53,053 nt of DNA from Cyclobacteriaceae bacterium (GTDB lineage: Bacteria > Bacteroidota > Bacteroidia > Cytophagales > Cyclobacteriaceae). The DNA lies in contig JAHBUB010000025.1 of NCBI GenBank assembly GCA_019638285.1, positions 1-53,053 of the forward strand, in the 5' to 3' direction. The position numbers and the translations under genes are program-made. Of the stretch, positions 26,345-33,657 are shown piece by piece (the stretch's first letter is position 1; each line of letters opens with the position of its first letter). The notes under the pieces were generated by a model that saw only the letters and a list, made by a program, of their open reading frames with translations, did no database searches and had not been told where the DNA came from.

Positions 26345-27547
26345 CTATTTCTTACAAAGTCTTATGCCAGAAAATTGCCATTGAAGATGGGTATAGAAGA
26401 AATTTCTATATGTTTTTCGTTTATGCCCTTTGGGCGTTGCTACTGAGCTGCCGCGCAATACCATTTGGTTTACCATAAATTTGCCATTGTATTCGCCAAT
26501 GGCTCCTTCAGGTTTAAGAAAACCAGGATAAGGCAGATAGGCACTATTGGTATGTTCCCATCGCTGTCCCCAATGGAACTGATCGCTGGCTACCTCCCAT
26601 TCAAATTCCGTAGGCAATCGCATTCCAGCCCACTCAGCAAATGCAGACGCTTCATAAAAGTTAACATGGGTTACGGGCTCGCTCTTATCAAGTTCATGCA
26701 ATCCGGACAATGAGTACCTGTGCCACTCTCCATCTATTTGATGCCAATAAAGAGGGGAAGTAATTCTATTTTCCTGAATCCATGCCCAGCCATCGCTGTG
26801 CCAGTATTTATGGTTGCTATAAGCACCTGACACCACAAATTCAAGGTACTTCTCATTGGTCACTAATGCTTTGCTAATTTCAAATCGATTGAGATAAACT
26901 TTATGCCGCTCTCCTTCATTATCAAAATGAAATCCCTCTCCTTCAAATCCAACTTCATACACACCCTCTTCTTTCACAACGAATCCTTCTTCAGGCGTAC
27001 AATTTTTAGTTTCCTCAAATTGCTCATCATAGGGAGGGAACAAAGGATTATGCCCCAGCACGTATTTAATATCCGTCAACATCAATTCCTGATGTTGTTG
27101 CTCATGATTTAATCCTAGCTCCAATAACTGAAGTGATTCATCATCCAGCAGGGGGATTAATTCCTGCATGTACCGGTCCACGTATTGACGATAGTCTCTT
27201 ATTTCCTCCACGGTTGGACGAGACATATTGCCGCGGTTGGGACGCAACACACGCTCCCCTACACTTTCGTAATAACTATTGAAAAGAAAAGCATATCTCG
27301 GATGAAATCGCTTATAGCCCTTATACAACTTTGCCAGAAAAAACTCTTCGAAGAACCATGTGGTATGTGCCATGTGCCACTTTGCAGGACTGACATCCAC
27401 CACAGGCTGCACCACAAAATCCTCCGTTTGTAATGTCCGGACAATATGAAGTGTGAATGATCTCACATCTATAAACTTCTTCAGCAATGTTTCAGCCGCT
27501 TTGTCTATTAAGGATGTTGACTTTTGAGTTTCAGTGATTGCGTTCAT
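26345..27547 (-). CDS. egtB: Ergothioneine biosynthesis sulfoxide synthase EgtB
   Basis: Non-haem iron oxygenase joining hercynine to a cysteine-type thiol with O2 to form a C-S bond and sulfoxide. The 400-aa protein has an N-terminal DinB-like four-helix domain with the iron ligands His61 (HMAHTTWFFEE) and the HX3HXE motif His148/His152 (NHEQQHQE). A C-terminal formylglycine-generating-enzyme-type domain follows (PVTHVNFYEASAFAEWAGMR, LPTEFEWE, RNFFYTHLQWQFSGIRL). Whether the thiol donor is gamma-glutamylcysteine or free cysteine cannot be decided from sequence by eye. No egtA or egtE lies beside it; a class II amidotransferase resembling EgtC is 16 kb away. Start is the ATG at 27547. Confidence 0.9.
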   Translation of the reverse strand: MNAITETQKSTSLIDKAAETLLKKFIDVRSFTLHIVRTLQTEDFVVQPVVDVSPAKWHMAHTTWFFEEFFLAKLYKGYKRFHPRYAFLFNSYYESVGERVLRPNRGNMSRPTVEEIRDYRQYVDRYMQELIPLLDDESLQLLELGLNHEQQHQELMLTDIKYVLGHNPLFPPYDEQFEETKNCTPEEGFVVKEEGVYEVGFEGEGFHFDNEGERHKVYLNRFEISKALVTNEKYLEFVVSGAYSNHKYWHSDGWAWIQENRITSPLYWHQIDGEWHRYSLSGLHELDKSEPVTHVNFYEASAFAEWAGMRLPTEFEWEVASDQFHWGQRWEHTNSAYLPYPGFLKPEGAIGEYNGKFMVNQMVLRGSSVATPKGHKRKTYRNFFYTHLQWQFSGIRLCKK

Positions 27548-27710
27548 TATCGAAAGTTGTGTATGGCGCTAGGCATATTCACTTCTATCTAAACCATAAC
27601 CCTAACCTATGCTACATACTTATCCTCCTAATAGTTCAAGAATATTGTGGAAATATAACATGAAGGCGGTAAATCACTAATTTTCAAACAGATTTGTTCT
27701 TGCACATCAA

Positions 27711-28292
27711 TTACTCCTTCTCTTGCCTATTCTGGAGCATCTCAGTTTCTAAGGCTTTTTTAAACTTTTCGTAATTAAAATCAATTGTCAAACTCGCACT
27801 ATTTTGTAGTCTCTGGTAATAAGCGTCCACCAATTCCTGTGCGGAGAGTTCAATGGCCACGTAGGTTCTATATTTACCCTCAGTTGTACGATAATAACGT
27901 TCGCATATTTTTCTTATCCCCCTTAATTCTTGACTCACCACTTCCCTATTCAAACTTTCAAATCGTTCTTCAATTTCTTCCTGATTGTTGTTTTCAGTGG
28001 ACTTTACATAATTATCAGTTACCATCCTCACCGTTGTTTGGATACTGGCCGCTAATTGGGACCGGGCATTAGTCATTGCTTTTCTTTTTGATACGGATAA
28101 ATCAATGCTTTCGCCAATAGAATTGGCTCTGAATACCTCTCCATCGGTAAAATATTCAGGACCGGAGCAAGGGATGATTACCTCCTCTTCCCCTTTAGAT
28201 AAAGAAGGTTGCTCAACAGTAGTTTGATTTTGAGTACTGCGGCAGGAAAAAATAAGTGTTAGGAAAAAAAAGATGAAAAAATTTGTTTTCAT
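27711..28292 (-). CDS. LPP20-like lipoprotein
   Basis: 193-aa envelope lipoprotein: a Phe-rich leader (MKTNFFIFFFLTLIFSC) with lipobox Cys17, a polar linker, then a domain with the LPP20 pattern AMTNARSQLAASIQTTVRMVTDNY and KICERYYRTTEGKYRTYVAIELSAQEL, where repeated A-rich helices alternate with a strand. The C-terminus is acidic and helical. Function is unknown in this family outside Helicobacter. It lies 50 bases after the LytTR regulator stop on the same strand; it might be read through from the operon at 28343-31261, but a separate promoter cannot be excluded. Confidence 0.7.
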   Translation of the reverse strand: MKTNFFIFFFLTLIFSCRSTQNQTTVEQPSLSKGEEEVIIPCSGPEYFTDGEVFRANSIGESIDLSVSKRKAMTNARSQLAASIQTTVRMVTDNYVKSTENNNQEEIEERFESLNREVVSQELRGIRKICERYYRTTEGKYRTYVAIELSAQELVDAYYQRLQNSASLTIDFNYEKFKKALETEMLQNRQEKE

Positions 28293-28342
28293 AATCTTTG
28301 ACTGCTAAATCATAATACAACATTGCAATAAACGAGCCGAAA

Positions 28343-29077
28343 TCACAGACCCAAAACTTCCTTCAATCTGGAATAGCCGGTTTTACTCATTGGGATAACC
28401 GATCCATCCTTCATTTTGGCTACATAACTTTCCTTTTCTTTCATTTCAATTTTAGTCAGTTGGGCCAATGAAATAATATAAGATCGATGCACGCGCACGA
28501 ATTGATTATTATCCAGTGCCTTCTCAAAGAAATTCATAGTCTTCTTCTTTAGATGATATCCATCTTGGGTGTGAATCTTTACATAATCATCATAAGCCTC
28601 GATGTAGTGTATGTCATGCACCGGTAAAATCTTTATTGCATTGCCCACCTTTACCACTACTCTATTGCGCTCTTCTGGTTGTCTGAGACTCTCAGAAAAC
28701 GCGGGAGCAAGTCCTTCATTTTTCGTAATTCGACTTTTCCATTTTAAAATTGCTTTATCAAATCGATCTTGATTGAATGGTTTCAGTAAATAATCTATGG
28801 CATTGGTCTCAAATGCCTGCATAGCATATTCATCAAATGCAGTGGTAAAAATAACACTTGGTTGATTCTCTACCAGCTCCAACATTTCGAAGCCGTTTAT
28901 CTTTGGCATTTGGATATCCAAAAATATCAGGTCGGGTTGCCTGGCTGCAATTGCCTTCACCCCCTCAAAGCCATCGCCACACTCTTGCACCACCTGCATA
29001 TCCGGGTAAGCCATTAAGTATTCTTTCACAATACTTCTAGCCAGGGGCTCGTCATCTATGATAATTACATTAATCAT
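28343..29077 (-). CDS. LytTR-family response regulator
   Basis: Two-component output protein of 244 aa. The receiver domain has the acidic pair Asp8/Asp9 and phosphoacceptor Asp54 (IFLDIQMPK), with the conserved Lys in LLKPF. The C-terminal LytTR DNA-binding domain is recognisable by KILPVHDIHYIEAYDDYVKIHT and FVRVHRSYIISLAQL. The ATG at 29077 overlaps the kinase stop as ATGA, so translation is coupled; the longer frame to 29101 is not needed. The cognate kinase is the gene directly upstream. Targets are unknown, but autoregulation of the LiaF-like operon is a natural possibility. Confidence 0.92.
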   Translation of the reverse strand: MINVIIIDDEPLARSIVKEYLMAYPDMQVVQECGDGFEGVKAIAARQPDLIFLDIQMPKINGFEMLELVENQPSVIFTTAFDEYAMQAFETNAIDYLLKPFNQDRFDKAILKWKSRITKNEGLAPAFSESLRQPEERNRVVVKVGNAIKILPVHDIHYIEAYDDYVKIHTQDGYHLKKKTMNFFEKALDNNQFVRVHRSYIISLAQLTKIEMKEKESYVAKMKDGSVIPMSKTGYSRLKEVLGL

Positions 29078-30105
29078 TTTGTTTGAGGGATATGAATGCA
29101 TGTTTTGAATGTTGAATTCTTATTCTCTGTGGTAAGCAGGTCATTACGTCCGTATAACAAATACAATCTCCGCTCGATGGAACTCAGCCCAAACCCTACT
29201 CCTTTACTCGGAGATGTTGTTTCCGGATCGTATGGATTTTCAACACATATCCTCAAGTCATCTCCCATTACTTCGGCTTGTATGCTTATTAGCACATCCC
29301 CAGTGACATCGTACAAGCCAAATTTAATGGCATTCTCAACCACTGGTTGCAACAAGAGCGATGGAATCATCATACCGATGCTTTTTTCGTCCATAAACAC
29401 CTCTGTTTGTAGGCGATGACCAAAGCGGACTTTTTCAATATCTAAATATAGTTTTAGTTGATCCAATTCCTCTGTTAGAGTAACCCTGTGTGAATCCTGT
29501 CGTCTCAATGTTCCTCTGAAGAAATCAGATAGTTGTTGTACCATCGTGCGTGCTCTGGCAGGTTCTGTCCCAATTAAGGCGTTGATCGAGTTCAGACTGT
29601 TAAAGAGAAAGTGGGGCTGCAACTGTTGCCGCAGACTGTATAACTCAGCCTCTCTTGATAATCTTTCCATATCTGACTTACGACTCTCATCCCGTTGTTG
29701 GGTTTGTAGATAGAACCATATCCAGCCAAGCACAGAGATAAAAGCAAGCATGAGAAAGGAAACTCCAAACCGCAACAATATTGTGTTATCAAGGAATTGT
29801 AAGTAGGTAATGTTTCCTATAAATGCAATTCCCAACGCAAACTCAACTAACAATATATAAATTCCAGCAAGCGCAGCACTCCAAATCAACAGGTAATACA
29901 ATTTCGATTTATCAGGCTGATAAACCTTCAGTATAAGTATAATTGAATAGCCCTCCAACCCCAAAATGAAATTAGAAATTACTGCATCTGTAATACTTAT
30001 TTTCCAATCAAACCCAGCAAAATTCAATGCAAAGACTTGCAAGCAAGTCCATGCAAGCCACCAAATAATTTCCAGAAGGACAATTTTTTGGCTTTGCTGC
30101 TTCAT
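29074..30105 (-). CDS. LytS/YehU-type sensor histidine kinase
   Basis: 343-aa membrane kinase with four hydrophobic helices in the first 145 residues and no large periplasmic sensor, so it probably senses the membrane or a partner protein. The HisKA_7TM-independent His_kinase domain shows the phosphoacceptor block LQPHFLFNSLNSINALI, and the ATPase part has VVENAIKFGLYD (N box) and GVGFGLSSIERRL (G box). Start and stop both overlap neighbours by 4 bases (ATGA) with the DUF4288 gene upstream and the response regulator downstream. The LiaF-like protein encoded in the same operon could be the sensory partner, as LiaF is for LiaS in Firmicutes. Confidence 0.92.
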   Translation of the reverse strand: MKQQSQKIVLLEIIWWLAWTCLQVFALNFAGFDWKISITDAVISNFILGLEGYSIILILKVYQPDKSKLYYLLIWSAALAGIYILLVEFALGIAFIGNITYLQFLDNTILLRFGVSFLMLAFISVLGWIWFYLQTQQRDESRKSDMERLSREAELYSLRQQLQPHFLFNSLNSINALIGTEPARARTMVQQLSDFFRGTLRRQDSHRVTLTEELDQLKLYLDIEKVRFGHRLQTEVFMDEKSIGMMIPSLLLQPVVENAIKFGLYDVTGDVLISIQAEVMGDDLRICVENPYDPETTSPSKGVGFGLSSIERRLYLLYGRNDLLTTENKNSTFKTCIHIPQTK

Positions 30106-30458
30106 GCATTTTCTTTTACTGCTTCCAATTTACCCCTCACATAAGCTGTCTTCATTTTTACCACTTCCAAATAGGAACCACGATCCTCCTCCTCATTGAT
30201 GGCGGAGAAAAGCTCCATACCATCTCTCAAATCGTTGAATGGATACAATTCAGTAACACCCACAAAATCCCACCTCACAATTTCTTGCTTTATATTTATG
30301 AGCAACTCTTCTTCATTAAATCCAACCTGTTCTGCTTTATAAAGGGCTTCTTCTAGCGTATCCGCTTTGATAAGTCTGTATTGTTCATCGAACTGGGCTT
30401 TGTGATCGCCCGTACCGCTTACAATATTGAATACTACTTTTGCAATATACCAATTCAT
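30102..30458 (-). CDS. DUF4288 domain protein
   Basis: 118-aa soluble protein with no signal or membrane helix. It begins MNWYIAKVVFNIVSG and continues QFDEQYRLIKADTLEEALYKAEQVG, IKWDFVGVTELYPF-like (here VRWDFVGVTELYPF), the DUF4288 pattern. Function is unknown. Its stop overlaps the kinase start as ATGA and it lies 23 bases after the LiaF-like gene, so it is an obligatory part of this four-gene operon, perhaps an intracellular modulator of the kinase. Confidence 0.8.
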   Translation of the reverse strand: MNWYIAKVVFNIVSGTGDHKAQFDEQYRLIKADTLEEALYKAEQVGFNEEELLINIKQEIVRWDFVGVTELYPFNDLRDGMELFSAINEEEDRGSYLEVVKMKTAYVRGKLEAVKENA

Positions 30459-30481
30459 AAAATTTACTTTTAGCTTAATCT

Positions 30482-31261
30482 CTAGAAACTCTTAATTTCA
30501 AGTCCACCAAAAATCGAAGTGCCTTTTAATACAAGTGTCTTTTCCTGATCTGAAGATTGGTCATTCTGAAATGTGCGCTTGTCTTCAATTCCACCAAAAA
30601 CAGAAACCATTTCAGATTGAAGGCGCCAGTTGGCCGGTATGATTAATTCTGCTCCACCAAAAATTTGTGTGAGTTCTAATACCGCTCTTCCTTTAATATC
30701 CGATTTCATCAAATTAATAGAGGATCCTCCAAATAAAGTGGTCACTTCTCCACCTTTAAAATCCTTAGTAACTACGTTTTTCTGAACTCCACCAAAAACG
30801 GAAACTGAGACAAGATAATCGTCCATATTATTTACTCCTTCATTGTCCTGATTTGAAAAGCCGGCACTACTGCCCCATCCTCCTCTTCTGCCCCACCTGC
30901 GCCTGCCCACATCATTCCTTGGGTTAAAAATGATAAATAAACCGACTCCAATAATAACAATCGGCCAGAGGTAAGGTCTGATCTCTAAATCGGGAACAAT
31001 TCGATCTGCAAGGAAAATAGAACCAATTAATACCGGAACCATCCAACTCCAATTTTTAAAGGAATGCTTGGCTCCAACATAAAAACCAATGGCAATCAGT
31101 AACATTGGCCAACTAATAACCCAGCGCGGAATTTCTGTCCCCATTTGGTTGGCCAACAATACACAACCAACAATTACTACAATTACACCAGAAAATATTT
31201 TACCAGAATTATTGTTGGGTAAAAACTGGTTATCTCCATCTGTTCTTTTTGTTGTTTCCAT
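30482..31261 (-). CDS. LiaF-like membrane protein (4TMS plus C-terminal beta domain)
   Basis: 259 aa with about four to five hydrophobic helices in the first 110 residues (DUF5668-type), a Gly/Arg-rich linker (RRRWGRRGGWGSS), and a cytoplasmic or periplasmic C-terminal domain made of five repeats ending in an FGG motif: VFGGV, LFGGS, IFGGA, VFGGI and IFGGL. This is the LiaF/cell-wall-active antibiotic response domain, a beta-helix-like stack. In Firmicutes LiaF inhibits the LiaS kinase; here the kinase is a LytS type instead. It is the promoter-proximal gene, with a clear promoter 20-50 bases upstream. Confidence 0.85.
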   Translation of the reverse strand: METTKRTDGDNQFLPNNNSGKIFSGVIVVIVGCVLLANQMGTEIPRWVISWPMLLIAIGFYVGAKHSFKNWSWMVPVLIGSIFLADRIVPDLEIRPYLWPIVIIGVGLFIIFNPRNDVGRRRWGRRGGWGSSAGFSNQDNEGVNNMDDYLVSVSVFGGVQKNVVTKDFKGGEVTTLFGGSSINLMKSDIKGRAVLELTQIFGGAELIIPANWRLQSEMVSVFGGIEDKRTFQNDQSSDQEKTLVLKGTSIFGGLEIKSF

Positions 31262-31280
31262 GTTTTCTTATTATTTAAAT

Positions 31281-31311
31281 CAAAAGTAGGCCGGACATTT
31301 ACATCCCACAA
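31281..31311 (-). promoter_or_regulatory. Promoter of the LiaF-like/DUF4288/LytS/LytTR operon
   Basis: On the minus strand a TTG (31311-31309) is followed after exactly 20 bases by TACTTTTG (31288-31281), a full match to the Bacteroidota housekeeping promoter. The -7 box ends 20 bases before the ATG at 31261, giving a leader of about 12 bases. Confidence 0.75.
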
Positions 31312-31471
31312 GGGGAATTAGGCCGCCTCTAGTCAATTGTAGGTGAACACCCGAAAAGTGTAGGTAAAGGCTTCTCCCCAGGTCAATCTTGAATTCCATC
31401 GATAATTGCAGTAACTTGATACCCGATATCTATTAAATCTTTCAAATCCTTTCAATAAAACGTTCTACACA

Positions 31472-32062
31472 ATGAAATCAATAACTTTTTTTGCAGCCTG
31501 GCTTTTTATCTTTTCTATCTCGTTTGCACAAACCAACGTACCTAGCAAGGATGTACAAATAAAGTCCGCAGTAATGGCAGCTCAGGAAGATATGCGAGAT
31601 GGGGCTATGATCTATGGTTATTCTGAAAAGGGAGAGTTTATAGTGCTGAGAAAAGGAAGCAATGATCTGGTCTGTCTGGCTGATGATCCCAACCAAAAAG
31701 GATTCAATGTAGCCTGTTATTTTAAAGACCTTGATTCATTCATGGCACGCGGGCGAGAATTACGAAAGGAAGGGAAAGATTTTAAAGAGGTATTTGACAT
31801 CCGAGAGAATGAAGTAAAGTCAGGGAAATTAAAAATCCCACAAAACGCCAGCTTGTTTGTATTGTCAGGCTCCGATGAAGTCTTTAATACTCAAACTGGA
31901 GAGGTGACTGGTGCTAATTTAAGATCTGTAGTTTACATTCCATATGCTACTTCAAAGACTACAGGGCTTCCCTTAAAGCCTGCTGCCCCAGGTATGCCAT
32001 GGCTCATGGATCCCGGCACACACCGTGCGCATATTATGATCACTCCTCCATCAAAAAATTAG
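31472..32062 (+). CDS. Secreted protein of unknown function
   Basis: 196 aa with a clear signal peptide (MKSITFFAAWLFIFSISFAQ, cleavage after about residue 20). The mature part has EDMRDGAMIYGYSEKGEFIVLRKGSNDLVCLADDP with two Cys separated by 15 residues (LVCLADD and NVACYF), which may form a disulfide. The end is PWLMDPGTHRAHIMITPP. I do not recognise the family. It is expressed from its own upstream region, divergent from the LiaF-like operon, and separated by 323 bases from the peroxiredoxin genes. Confidence 0.75.
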   Translation: MKSITFFAAWLFIFSISFAQTNVPSKDVQIKSAVMAAQEDMRDGAMIYGYSEKGEFIVLRKGSNDLVCLADDPNQKGFNVACYFKDLDSFMARGRELRKEGKDFKEVFDIRENEVKSGKLKIPQNASLFVLSGSDEVFNTQTGEVTGANLRSVVYIPYATSKTTGLPLKPAAPGMPWLMDPGTHRAHIMITPPSKN

Positions 32063-32385
32063 CCGCTGCTTCTTAATGGATTTCGATCTTTGGTTGGATC
32101 TAAACAAATCCAATTAGTCTGAGTCTTTGTGCTTTAGAGTAGCACTGAGCAAATCTTGTCCAGTGTCAAAAATATTTTGCTAAATAATATATTTGGCACT
32201 TACATAGTTTTTGTCACAATTTATACTGACAAAATCACTTCAACACAATATAAAGGTTACTTCTATCAGAATGGAAGAATCTTATTTGGATTGACAGTGC
32301 TTTCAATGCCCGCTCCCCGCTCCCCATCTACAAACTATTAGGATAAATTTGTGGTTAGATATTGAACAACAAAAGTAATTCACAA
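32063..32385 (+). other. 323-base intergenic region before the peroxiredoxin operon
   Basis: No gene is convincing here. A TATATTTG at 32188-32195 and a TAAATTTG at 32344-32351 both match the -7 consensus; the second is well placed, about 35 bases before the ATG at 32386. No proper -33 TTG is found for either. A short tandem CGCTCCC/CGCTCCC occurs near 32311-32324. Confidence 0.45.
32344..32351 (+). promoter_or_regulatory. -7 box for the peroxiredoxin operon
   Basis: TAAATTTG, exact TAnnTTTG match, 35 bases before the chosen ATG at 32386. It would place the transcription start near 32358 and makes the upstream TTG at 32362 an unlikely translation start. Confidence 0.45.
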
Positions 32386-33024
32386 ATGACATTAGTAGGT
32401 AAAAAATTTCCAAGCGTAAAAGTAAACGCTATCAATGAATTAGGTGACACGATACAAATAAACGTGCTCAATGAAGCAATTGAAAATAAAAAGAAAGTGC
32501 TTCTATTCTGGTATCCAAAAGACTTCACATTTGTGTGCCCTACAGAGCTTCACGCCTTCCAGGAAGCGCTTGGAGAGTTTGACAAAAGAAATACCATCGT
32601 AATAGGTGCTTCGTGCGACACTGCTGAAGTACATTTTGCATGGCTCAACACTCCAAAGGATAATGGAGGTATTGAAGGTGTTACTTATAACCTGTTGGCC
32701 GATAGCAATCGGAACTTGGCAAATGCATTGGGGATTCTTGATATCACAGGAGTTGAATACGATGAGAAACAAGACCTGGAGTTGATACAAGGTGATAATG
32801 TAACCTACCGCGCCACTTACCTGATCGATGAGGACGGAACTGTGTTTCATGAAGGGATCAATCACATGCCTTTGGGTAGAAATGTAAAAGAATATATACG
32901 ATTAATAGATGCCTATACGCACGTTCAGACAAATGGAGAAGTTTGTCCTGCCAACTGGGAAGAAGGAAAAGAAGCGATGACCGCAGATAGAAAAGGAGTA
33001 GCCAACTATTTAAGCATGAACTAA
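32386..33024 (+). CDS. Typical 2-Cys peroxiredoxin (AhpC/Prx1 type)
   Basis: Reduces H2O2 and alkyl hydroperoxides; 212 aa. The peroxidatic Cys51 is in DFTFVCPTELHAF and the resolving Cys187 is in EVCPANWEEG, so a decameric typical 2-Cys enzyme is expected. The Arg of the active site is in the TYRATYLIDEDG block. The ATG at 32386 is preferred to a TTG eight codons upstream because it starts at the conserved fold boundary (TLVGKKFPSV). It lies 2 bases before the thioredoxin gene, which is probably its reductant, so the operon forms a self-contained peroxide defence unit. Confidence 0.93.
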   Translation: MTLVGKKFPSVKVNAINELGDTIQINVLNEAIENKKKVLLFWYPKDFTFVCPTELHAFQEALGEFDKRNTIVIGASCDTAEVHFAWLNTPKDNGGIEGVTYNLLADSNRNLANALGILDITGVEYDEKQDLELIQGDNVTYRATYLIDEDGTVFHEGINHMPLGRNVKEYIRLIDAYTHVQTNGEVCPANWEEGKEAMTADRKGVANYLSMN

Positions 33025-33026
33025 AA

Positions 33027-33341
33027 ATGGTAAACGAATTAACAGAAGATAACTTACAGGAATTAATTTCTGGGGCTGATAAAGTTGTGGTGCAGTACAC
33101 TGCCGGTTGGTGTGGCAATTGCAGGATCATGAAGCCAAAATTTAAGAAGCTGGCAACAGAAACACCTGGGATAACCTTCATCATTGCTGATGCAGAGAAG
33201 TTCCCCAATTCGCGTAAGCTGGCCAATGTAGATAACCTCCCTACCTTTGCTGCTTTCAATAAAGGTGAATTGTCAAAACAAGTGCAAACCAACAAATTTG
33301 AAGTACTTAAAGATTTTGTGAATGAGACTACCCCTAATTAA
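33027..33341 (+). CDS. Thioredoxin-family protein with CGNC active site
   Basis: 104-aa cytoplasmic thioredoxin fold without a signal peptide. The active site is TAGWCGNCRIMKP, with Cys29 and Cys32; Asn replaces the Pro of classical WCGPC, which usually changes redox potential. The cis-Pro is in NLPTFAAF. It lies 2 bases after the peroxiredoxin and its end overlaps the next gene by 20 bases. Role as electron donor to the adjacent peroxiredoxin is inferred from context. Confidence 0.88.
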   Translation: MVNELTEDNLQELISGADKVVVQYTAGWCGNCRIMKPKFKKLATETPGITFIIADAEKFPNSRKLANVDNLPTFAAFNKGELSKQVQTNKFEVLKDFVNETTPN

Positions 33342-33579
33342 ACACTTCACAGAGTTTGTAGAACAAAATGATGCTGACTTTTTACAGGAAACGATTGAAA
33401 CCCTGGAGTCGGTAACAGAGGTATCCTCGCTAAAAGATGAAGAACTTGACGTGATTGGTGAGTTACTTTCCAATATGTATGGTGCTTTAGAAGTAAGTGC
33501 GATGATAAAAGAGGGCAAACCAAAAAAGGAGGCCTTGAATGAATTCATGAAGCGCGTGGTGGGCGCTATTGATAAGTAA
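33322..33579 (+). CDS. DUF6952 small acidic protein
   Basis: 85-aa helical, acidic protein (ETIETLESVTEV, LKDEELDVIGELLSNMYGALEV, KKEALNEFMKRV). The pattern fits DUF6952, found in Bacteroidota behind thioredoxin/peroxiredoxin genes. It starts at an ATG 20 bases inside the thioredoxin gene in another frame, so it is translationally coupled to it. No Cys is present, so it is not itself a redox enzyme; an adaptor or regulator of the peroxide system is possible. Confidence 0.8.
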   Translation: MRLPLIKHFTEFVEQNDADFLQETIETLESVTEVSSLKDEELDVIGELLSNMYGALEVSAMIKEGKPKKEALNEFMKRVVGAIDK

Positions 33580-33600
33580 ACCCAACCAAAATCAATTTAA

Positions 33601-33628
33601 AAATCCCCAGCAAAACACCTGGGGATTT
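33601..33628. terminator. Bidirectional intrinsic terminator
   Basis: AAATCCCCAG (33601-33610) pairs with CTGGGGATTT (33619-33628) across 8 bases, with A-tract on the left and T8 on the right. It separates the plus-strand peroxiredoxin operon from the convergent amidohydrolase. Confidence 0.88.
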
Positions 33629-33657
33629 TTTTTCAACAAGGAAAATTCTTGCTTACA

